From NCBI GenBank assembly GCA_003229935.1, contig QIGD01000008.1, forward strand, positions 1 through 19,351: 19,351 nucleotides of DNA, in the 5' to 3' direction. Source of the stretch: Methanobacteriota archaeon (lineage in GTDB: Archaea; Hydrothermarchaeota; Hydrothermarchaeia; Hydrothermarchaeales; BMS3B). The notes beneath the pieces are model-generated. The model did not search any database and was not told the DNA's origin. It saw nothing but the letters and a program-made list of their open reading frames with translations. Both the position numbers and the translations under genes were made by a program. Numbering within the stretch: position 1 is the stretch's first letter; the number at the start of each line of letters is the position of its first letter. Below, piece after piece: positions 14,074 to 19,351 of the stretch.

Positions 14074-15192
14074 TCATATGGAATATTTACTCCTTCTAGA
14101 TTTTTCTTCTGCCTTTGCAATATATTCCTTTACAGCTTTATCTATTCTTGGCCTGAAGTACTCCACCCTTTCTCCTGCTCTTCTGGATACCACAGGAGCC
14201 CTAGAATTAAAAAGGGCATAGGGGTTTCTATCCTCTTCAAGTTCTTTCTCTCCCTTCAGAACCTTCCAGTCTGAGAAGGTGCCAAGAAGTTTTCTGTTGG
14301 CAAGTTTTGTTTCCTGCTCTACTCTCTTTCCAAGGTGGTTTCCGAACATTGAAAATAGAGGGAACTTTGTTATACCATTGGCTCCAGCCAGAAGATTCAT
14401 GCCTATGCTAGGAAGCTGGTCCACCCATGTACCGCTTATAATTTTTATATCAGGAAAACTCACTCTTGTGATAGCCACGACCCTGCTATGATAAAGAGAA
14501 GCTGGCGAAGCTCTATTTTCAAACTCTGTGCCTTCATGAGGATTTAAAGAATAGAAAATTACCCTGTCAACATCATTCTCATCAATAAAATTTAGAAGGT
14601 TTGATATTGCCTCAAGGTTTTCGCCAAGCCCCAGAATAATTGTTATTCCTGTCTTAAATCCCTGAGCCTTTGCATTGATAAGCATATCTCTTATTGGTTT
14701 GACTGGTTTTTCTGGTACAATTTTACTTCTTATTCCAGAGTCAAGAGTTTCTATACTTCCTGTAACACCTTCTACTTCTTCTCCAAAAAAAGAGAGTTCA
14801 TCCTCGTTCAAAACGCCAATATTCAGCCATACAGCCTTATGTGTGGTATAGGCTATCATCTCTGCAATTTGTTTTATTTCCTGCCTCTCTAGGGCACCGT
14901 ATCCTGAGGATAGAAATTCAATATTCCAGCCCGCTCTCCTGCATAGTTCTGCCTCGGCGAGAATTCTCCAGGGCGCTCTTTTTGCCTTTTCTCTATCAAT
15001 TTTACTGCCATGTGCAGACATATAGCAGAAGGCACAGCTTGCAAGAGAACAGTACCATGAGAGAAATATTGCCCTTTCAAGAGTGATATAATTACCATGT
15101 CTTGCCTTGGTGATTCTATCAGCCTCTTTCATAAGCTGAAGGTAACTCTGGGAAGATTCAAAAACTTCTGTAATTTCAGTTTCTGTTAGCAT
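14074..15192 (-). CDS. Radical SAM protein, biotin synthase-like (CX4CX2C)
   Basis: This 372-aa radical SAM enzyme has a BioB/HydE/PylB-like (beta/alpha) barrel. Cluster cysteines are C48, C53 and C56 in YCSLASCAFCYMS, which spells CX4CX2C rather than the usual CX3CX2C. Other matches to this superfamily branch are SSGYGAL (the GGE-like SAM loop, about 93-99), SIETLD at about 144-149 (compare the conserved Asn/Asp-rich strand in BioB), GLGE at 186-189, NPHEGTEF and the late AGANGITKFP at 267-276. It may belong to the archaeal biotin synthase-related group (COG2516), but the substrate is unknown. I choose ATG 15192, one base after the serS stop; a TTG at 15210 would add six residues and a 17-bp overlap. 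It is the last gene of the rps15 operon. Confidence 0.85.
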   Translation of the reverse strand: MLTETEITEVFESSQSYLQLMKEADRITKARHGNYITLERAIFLSWYCSLASCAFCYMSAHGSKIDREKAKRAPWRILAEAELCRRAGWNIEFLSSGYGALERQEIKQIAEMIAYTTHKAVWLNIGVLNEDELSFFGEEVEGVTGSIETLDSGIRSKIVPEKPVKPIRDMLINAKAQGFKTGITIILGLGENLEAISNLLNFIDENDVDRVIFYSLNPHEGTEFENRASPASLYHSRVVAITRVSFPDIKIISGTWVDQLPSIGMNLLAGANGITKFPLFSMFGNHLGKRVEQETKLANRKLLGTFSDWKVLKGEKELEEDRNPYALFNSRAPVVSRRAGERVEYFRPRIDKAVKEYIAKAEEKSRRSKYSI

Positions 15193-15193
15193 A

Positions 15194-16480
15194 TCAATCT
15201 TTTTTCCCAATTATCTCAAGACCATCCATATATTTTCTTAACACCTCGGGAACCTCAATACTGCCATCTTCAAGTTGGTAGTTCTCCATAATAGCAACAA
15301 GAGTTCTCTCTGTTGCAATAAGTGTACTGTTAAGAGTATGCATATATTTTGTGGATTTATCTGGCTTATCTCTGAATCGTATTTTTGCCCTCCTTGCCTG
15401 ATAATCTGTGCAGTTACTGCAGCTCACCACCTCTCTGTATTTTCCCTGTCCCGGAAGCCAGGCTTCTATGTCATATTTCTTGGCAGCTACAGTACCTATG
15501 TCGCCTGTGCATATATTCACAACTCTATAGGGAATTCTAAGTTCCCTGTATATTCCCTCTGCATTGGCAAGTAGCTTCTCATGCCACTCCAAGCTTTCCT
15601 CTGGCTTTGAATAAACAAACTGTTCAAGCTTCTCAAACTGGTGAACTCTGAAGATTCCCTTTGTATCCCTGCCATGGGCGCCTGCCTCCTTTCTGAAACA
15701 TGTGCTCACACCGGCATAAAGCAAAGGAAGATTCTTTTCATCTAAAATTTCATCCATATGATATGCCAGAAGTGCATGTTCTGAAGTTGGTATAAGATAG
15801 AGGTCTTCATCTTCCACTTTATATATTACATCTATAAAATCATCAAGGTCAGTGGCAGCCCTTTCAGCCTTTTCTCTGAGCATATAGGGTGGCTGGAATA
15901 TGGTAAAACCTTTCTTCTGAATAAAGTCAAGACCAAAATTGATAAGAGCATAGTTCATCCTTGCAAGCTCTCCCTTAAGGTAGTAGAATCTGGAACCTGC
16001 AGCCTTTGCAGCCCTTTCAATATCAAAGAGGTCGAGCTTTTCTGCTATTTCAATATGGTCCTTAGCTTTAAATTCAAACTCTCTGGGTCTGTCCCATTTC
16101 CTGATTGTCACATTGTCTTCCTCACTTTCTCCATATGGTACACTTTCATGGAGAATATTTGGGAGACGCATGAGAATTTGCTCAATTCTCCTATCTTTTT
16201 CCTTTATCTCAGTATCATGTTTTGAGATTATCTCCGGTATCTCTTTAACCTCTTTTATCTTCTCACTAACATCCTGACCTGTCTTTTTAAGCTTTGATAT
16301 CTCCTTTGAAACAATATTTCGCCTGTGCTTTAGTTTATTGACTTCAAATGTCAGCTTTCTCCACTCATTATCAAGCTTTATAACTTCATCCAGCAGTGGA
16401 ATTGTCTCAAAAGCTTTTCTTCTTTCAAGGTCTCTTCTTACCACCTGAGGATTCTTCCTTATAATATTTATATCAAGCAT
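15194..16480 (-). CDS. serS: Seryl-tRNA synthetase, common (non-methanogen) type
   Basis: This 428-aa class II aminoacyl-tRNA synthetase charges tRNA-Ser (and tRNA-Sec where present). Residues 1-110 form the long antiparallel coiled-coil arm that grips the tRNA variable arm. The catalytic core shows the serine-binding PTSEHAL (231-237), motif 2 FRKEAG...TKGIFRVHQFEKLE (262-286) and motif 3 LNSTLIATERTLVAIMENYQ (383-402). This is the widespread SerS, not the divergent enzyme with an N-terminal alpha/beta domain found in some methanogens. It starts 2 bp after the pcc1 stop, with GGAG inside the end of pcc1 as ribosome-binding site. Confidence 0.97.
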   Translation of the reverse strand: MLDINIIRKNPQVVRRDLERRKAFETIPLLDEVIKLDNEWRKLTFEVNKLKHRRNIVSKEISKLKKTGQDVSEKIKEVKEIPEIISKHDTEIKEKDRRIEQILMRLPNILHESVPYGESEEDNVTIRKWDRPREFEFKAKDHIEIAEKLDLFDIERAAKAAGSRFYYLKGELARMNYALINFGLDFIQKKGFTIFQPPYMLREKAERAATDLDDFIDVIYKVEDEDLYLIPTSEHALLAYHMDEILDEKNLPLLYAGVSTCFRKEAGAHGRDTKGIFRVHQFEKLEQFVYSKPEESLEWHEKLLANAEGIYRELRIPYRVVNICTGDIGTVAAKKYDIEAWLPGQGKYREVVSCSNCTDYQARRAKIRFRDKPDKSTKYMHTLNSTLIATERTLVAIMENYQLEDGSIEVPEVLRKYMDGLEIIGKKD

Positions 16481-16482
16481 TT

Positions 16483-16719
16483 TTATAGCTCCATGACCAG
16501 AGAAATCAGTTTCTCAGTGAATATCAGGTCTTCAAGGGTTGCAGCAAGAGTTGATATCTTTGTGTGCTCAACAACTGTAATTACTTTTTTTCCCTCTGAA
16601 AAGGTTTCTATTTTTAATTTTCTGGGAGCAACTTTATTGTCTATCTCAAGAAGTTCAGCAATAAGCTCTGCTTTTTCTTCTGTTTCATAGCTGAATTCAA
16701 TTCTTGATTTTGAAAGCAC
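16483..16719 (-). CDS. pcc1: KEOPS complex subunit Pcc1
   Basis: This 78-aa protein is the dimerising subunit of KEOPS, the complex that makes N6-threonylcarbamoyladenosine (t6A) at position 37 of ANN-decoding tRNAs with Kae1, Bud32 and Cgi121. It has the small beta-alpha-beta(-beta)-alpha fold of the Pcc1/CTAG family: KSRIEFSYETEEKAELIAEL, then the basic AAPRKLKI-like stretch (VAPRKLKIETF, about 30-40) and a closing helix STLAATLEDLIFTEKLI. The start is a GTG immediately after the DHH gene stop, with GGTGG just upstream, so translation is probably coupled. The assignment rests on the fold pattern, length and conserved neighbourhood. Confidence 0.85.
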   Translation of the reverse strand: MLSKSRIEFSYETEEKAELIAELLEIDNKVAPRKLKIETFSEGKKVITVVEHTKISTLAATLEDLIFTEKLISLVMEL

Positions 16720-18138
16720 TTAACCACCCAACTGGTCCGCTATCATCTCTTCAACATATTCTAAAAATTCTTTCTCTCTACCCTTCTTAATTTTTGCACC
16801 TGCAGCTATATTATGGCCTCCTCCTTCTCCGCCAACTTTTTCACTGGCATAGTGCATTGCTTTACCCAGATTGATTCCTCTTTCAACAAGCTCTCTGTTA
16901 GCCCTTGAAGAAACCTTAATTTCGTCCTCTTCAGTCTCGGCGAGGGCAATAACAGGCTTGAGTTCAGGAAGAGTTCGTGAATTTAATATCATTCCTGCTA
17001 TAGTTCCGATAATATTTTCATTTATCTCTTTTCCCGCTATAATAATATACATGTTGCCGGAGTCTATGATTTTATCAATATTTTTTGAAATCCAAGAGTA
17101 GCAGTAACCTATATACTCTCTGTGCTGTGTGAGCATATCCAGTGAACTAGTATAGAGGTCTTCCCTTTCTCCAATAGCAACAGCCAGACCGATGCCATAC
17201 TTTTCATTCTTGCCACAGGAATTTAAAAGTGTTGCAAATTCTCTGGCGTCTCTTAGAGGTGTGCGCTTCTCTTCCCTGAGTAGAGTTATAACCTCGCCTA
17301 TAATACTTTCAGCTATTTTTATTGGCACATTGTTTTCAACCATTTTGAGCACAAGAGCATTGGCCATGAGCTTTTTCTCGTTATCATTTAAATCTGCTAG
17401 CATTGTAAAGCCTTCGCCCTTCTTGATGGGTATCCCCAGCTCCTTGAGAAAGACTATAGAGGAACTTTCAGAACCGCTCAGTCCTGGAATAAAGGGGTCA
17501 GTTGTGTACTCCAGTGCCTTGTATAGGGGTCTTGTCTGTCTTCCATATATTCTAAGGTCTTTCTCTATCCTCAATATTCCATCTTTAACTCCCTCTCTGG
17601 CTATCAGCCTGTTAACTCCAAGAAGTTTACCGTTGGTGTCTTGGAGGTCTCCGACAGCACCTACAATAGCGAGAGCAGCAAGGTTTTTATTCTCCTCTCT
17701 TAAGCTTCTGGCGAAAAGATAAGCCATACCTGAGCCGCTTATCTCGCTTGCCCCATCTATGCCATGTTCATGAGCGTTTAATTGAAATCCAGAAAAATCG
17801 GTATTCTGCGGCTCATGATGGTCGATAATTATTACCTCAGTTTTTTTGAGGTATTTTTCAATATTCTCAAGCTGACCACTCCCTAAATCAGAGAAAATAA
17901 TAATTTCAGGCTTTTCATCAGCCAGCTCTACAATTATTTTTTCTTCAAGCTGCTTGACACACCGTGTATGAACTTTGAAACCCTCTCTTTCCAGTGCAAG
18001 ATGGACAACTGCACCTGAACTTATCCCATCAGCATCATTATGGGTTATAATCCTTATAGGAATATCGCTAAAAGAATTAACAATTTCTCTAGTTTCATCG
18101 AGCCTTTTTTCTAGACTTCTTGCCAGACCCTGAAGCAT
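16720..18138 (-). CDS. DHH-family phosphoesterase, archaeal RecJ-like protein
   Basis: This 472-aa protein has the DHH domain and a C-terminal DHHA1 domain. Metal-binding motifs are intact: THNDADG with D35 and D37, SDLGSG with D84, IDHHEP with D106-H107-H108, and VGAVGDLQD with D164. The C-terminal GEGGGHNIAAGA (438-449; GGGH at 439-442) is the DHHA1 nucleic-acid-binding signature. Archaeal members include the GINS-associated nuclease (GAN) and 3'-5' RNA/DNA exonucleases related to RecJ and Cdc45, acting at replication forks or in RNA turnover. The catalytic residues suggest an active enzyme rather than a Cdc45-like inactive form. The ATG lies 25 nt after the rps15 stop, with GTGAT as ribosome-binding site. 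The rps15-DHH-pcc1 order is recurrent in euryarchaea. Confidence 0.92.
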   Translation of the reverse strand: MLQGLARSLEKRLDETREIVNSFSDIPIRIITHNDADGISSGAVVHLALEREGFKVHTRCVKQLEEKIIVELADEKPEIIIFSDLGSGQLENIEKYLKKTEVIIIDHHEPQNTDFSGFQLNAHEHGIDGASEISGSGMAYLFARSLREENKNLAALAIVGAVGDLQDTNGKLLGVNRLIAREGVKDGILRIEKDLRIYGRQTRPLYKALEYTTDPFIPGLSGSESSSIVFLKELGIPIKKGEGFTMLADLNDNEKKLMANALVLKMVENNVPIKIAESIIGEVITLLREEKRTPLRDAREFATLLNSCGKNEKYGIGLAVAIGEREDLYTSSLDMLTQHREYIGYCYSWISKNIDKIIDSGNMYIIIAGKEINENIIGTIAGMILNSRTLPELKPVIALAETEEDEIKVSSRANRELVERGINLGKAMHYASEKVGGEGGGHNIAAGAKIKKGREKEFLEYVEEMIADQLGG

Positions 18139-18154
18139 AATATCACTGGAAAGG

Positions 18155-18173
18155 GGTGAGGTTTTACCTCACC
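18155..18173 (-). promoter_or_regulatory. Perfect hairpin across the rps15 stop codon
   Basis: GGTGAGGT (18155-18162) and ACCTCACC (18166-18173) form a perfect 8-bp stem with a 3-nt loop. The rps15 stop codon (18164-18166) lies in the loop region. In the mRNA this places a stable hairpin between rps15 and the DHH gene, upstream of the DHH ribosome-binding site. It has no T-run, so it looks more like an mRNA-stability, processing or translational-coupling element than a terminator. Confidence 0.55.
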
Positions 18174-18619
18174 AGAAGTTTCGCAGAGGATATAGTATAC
18201 TTCCAGCCCTCTGGTAGCTTACCTCTTGAGATATAGTACTTCACTAGTCTTCTTATTTTTGCTTCTGTGAGCTGAAGTGCTCTCTTTGAAATCATATCTT
18301 TCTTATTTTCCTGAAGATGATTGTGAATCTTGACAGCTCTCTTTATAAGATTCATCATGTCCTCGGGTATATCAAACTTTATACCCTTATCTTCCAGTGA
18401 TTTTGTAATCTTTTTCTTGGTGAAGTATCTTGCTAACGGTATGCCATAGTTGTCACGTAGGATGATTCCTATTTTGCTTGGGCTCTCACCCTTTTTTGCC
18501 AGCTTTACTATAATATCCTCTATCTCATCAGCATTCATCTCAACCCAATTAGGTGCCACTGTCCTAAATGGTCTTGTCGAACTCGATTTACCTTTTCTTC
18601 TTATATGCATTCTTGCCAT
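18164..18619 (-). CDS. rps15: 30S ribosomal protein S15 (archaeal S15P/S13e type)
   Basis: This 151-aa protein is the archaeal-eukaryal form of uS15, with an N-terminal extension before the bacterial-like core. It binds the central domain of 16S rRNA. Recognisable blocks are MARMHIRRKGKSSSTRP at the start, PSKIGIILRDNYGIP (47-61), DMMNLIKRAVKIHNHL and LTEAKIRRLVKYYISRGKLP near the end. The ATG has GGAGGAAT directly upstream and a TATA box at 18655-18664. It is the first gene of the leftward operon rps15-DHH-pcc1-serS-radical SAM. Confidence 0.97.
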   Translation of the reverse strand: MARMHIRRKGKSSSTRPFRTVAPNWVEMNADEIEDIIVKLAKKGESPSKIGIILRDNYGIPLARYFTKKKITKSLEDKGIKFDIPEDMMNLIKRAVKIHNHLQENKKDMISKRALQLTEAKIRRLVKYYISRGKLPEGWKYTISSAKLLVR

Positions 18620-18654
18620 ATTATTCCTCCAAAGTGAGCAGTATACATAAGTGA

Positions 18655-18664
18655 GTATATAAAC
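18655..18664 (-). promoter_or_regulatory. Promoter of the rps15 operon
   Basis: On the minus strand GTTTATATAC is centred about 40 bp before the rps15 ATG. Initiation about 25 bp downstream (near 18633) would place the GGAGGAATAA ribosome-binding site at the very 5' end of the message. It is the only good TATA box before this five-gene block, so it probably drives all five genes. Confidence 0.6.
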
Positions 18665-18827
18665 AGAAGGTAAAGGATTTATTATAAGTTACCCCTTTAT
18701 ATATCTTTCCCTCACTGTTTTGTCATAGACATCTCGTTGTTCCATTCCACAGTAGAATAGATAACTTTGGAAATCCTTTAGCCAGCGAGGTTATAAAACA
18801 CCTGAATTGCAGGTTGAATGCCTTGCT

Positions 18828-18862
18828 TTGACATACTCCCACAACTAAATTTCATGGGGTTC
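18828..18862 (-). mobile_element. Probable right end of an IS605/IS1341-type element (hairpin)
   Basis: Just beyond the tnpB remnant stop, the minus strand reads AACCCCA - short A/T-rich loop - TGTGGGAGTATGTCAA. The CCCCA/TGGGA stem followed by GTATGTCAA resembles the subterminal hairpin at the right end of many archaeal IS605-family elements, where TnpA would recognise it and where the omega-RNA scaffold is encoded. The exact end, near 18828, is a guess from that resemblance. Confidence 0.45.
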
Positions 18863-18876
18863 TAAGGTCTCCTAGT

Positions 18877-19351
18877 CTATAGAGTTGCCTTTTTAGGGAT
18901 ATCAGTTTTCCCTTCTGTTACATCTCTGTCTGCAACATATTGACCTATGCCTTGACGCAATGCTATATTGAACGCAGCATTTACGTCAGCATGGTCAAGC
19001 CACAGTGGGGCACTTAAAATTGCCTATCAGTCCACATCTTGAGCACTCTTGGCTAGTATATTCTGGGTCAACACTGATTTGCTTAACCTTCCTATACTTA
19101 CCTTTAGTCTGCAAATACCTACTAATACTCTTGTATTTCTTATGAATATGATACGCCATTTTACCCCTTTTTAAAACCTTGCCTGTTTTAGGATTTCAAA
19201 CAACAGCACAATGACCAGTAGTAGTCAAATCTACCCCTATATAACCCTCCGTTTCATACCGTTCAGGTTCAGGAAGAGAGACAGATCTGAAAGCATATTC
19301 CTTGTTGATTTCAATTTGGTTAATTTTCTTAAAATCGTTCCTGAATCGGTA
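18877..19351 (-). pseudogene. tnpB: Decayed TnpB (IS605/IS1341 RNA-guided nuclease), partial at window edge
   Basis: Reading leftward from the window edge, one frame gives TnpB sequence including GYIGVDLTTTG with the RuvC-I aspartate (codon at 19229-19231). It is interrupted by a TGA at 19196-19198, then continues as KTGKVLKRGKMAYHIHKKYK and KGKYRKVKQ. The next residues are already ISVDPEYTSQECSRCG, so roughly the middle third of the RuvC region, including the RuvC-II glutamate block, is missing. The zinc-finger region has lost one CxxC pair and shifts frame near 19000. The other frame then gives LDHADVNAAFNIALRQGIG (RuvC-III aspartate) to the stop at 18877-18879. At least three inactivating lesions make it non-functional as a protein. 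Its 5' part lies outside the window. Confidence 0.9.

Noticed and set aside
15193..15210. TTG start for the radical SAM gene
   Set aside because: It would overlap serS by 17 bp and has no better ribosome-binding site. ATG 15192 directly after the serS stop is simpler, though the choice is not certain.
17192..17722. 176-codon plus-strand ORF
   Set aside because: It lies wholly antisense to the DHH gene, whose motifs are complete. Long antisense frames are expected opposite such a coding sequence, and the product is Ser/Leu-rich with no family resemblance.

Overview
The window comes from an AT-rich archaeal chromosome, most likely a euryarchaeote. Support comes from an archaeal-type ribosomal protein S15, Alba, the KEOPS subunit Pcc1, an archaeal DHH/RecJ-like protein, a DUF371 protein, TATA-box promoters placed about 25-30 bp before starts, and strong GGAGG ribosome-binding sites on several genes. 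The lineage cannot be fixed from this stretch alone; nothing here is specific to a methanogen.

Layout. Positions 1-313 hold no secure gene (one doubtful 53-codon ORF). Then come a DtxR/IdeR-type metal-dependent repressor (+), a convergent L-isoaspartyl methyltransferase (-), and a DUF371 gene (+) that diverges from it. Positions 1983-11583 are one continuous operon for an 11-subunit complex I, in the order nuoA-B-C-D-H-I-J-K-L-M-N, with almost no intergenic DNA and a hairpin-plus-T-run after nuoN. It has the membrane arm and the hydrogenase-like connecting module, but no NADH module (NuoE/F/G) and no FpoF/FpoO-type input subunit, so the electron donor is not encoded here. The rest of the window reads leftward: a response regulator with an unusual C-terminal domain, a 609-bp gene-free and repeat-bearing stretch, Alba, a stand-alone receiver protein, and the five-gene operon rps15 - DHH phosphoesterase - pcc1 - serS - radical SAM. 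The right edge (from about 18828) is a decayed IS605/IS1341-type tnpB with its right-end hairpin.

How the genes fit together. The nuo operon encodes a proton- or ion-pumping, quinone- or phenazine-reducing respiratory complex. The leftward operon is a translation and nucleic-acid block (ribosomal protein, DHH nuclease, tRNA t6A synthesis, tRNA-Ser charging), with an uncharacterised radical SAM enzyme as its last gene. Two orphan receiver proteins flank alba, and no histidine kinase is present.

The most unusual items are the radical SAM protein with a CX4CX2C cluster motif, the mixed MntR/DtxR metal site in the repressor, the receiver protein with a non-HTH output domain, the degenerate ~75-83-bp repeats in the gene-free stretch, a perfect hairpin across the rps15 stop codon, and the dead tnpB that keeps its end hairpin. 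I found no clearly new multi-gene system.
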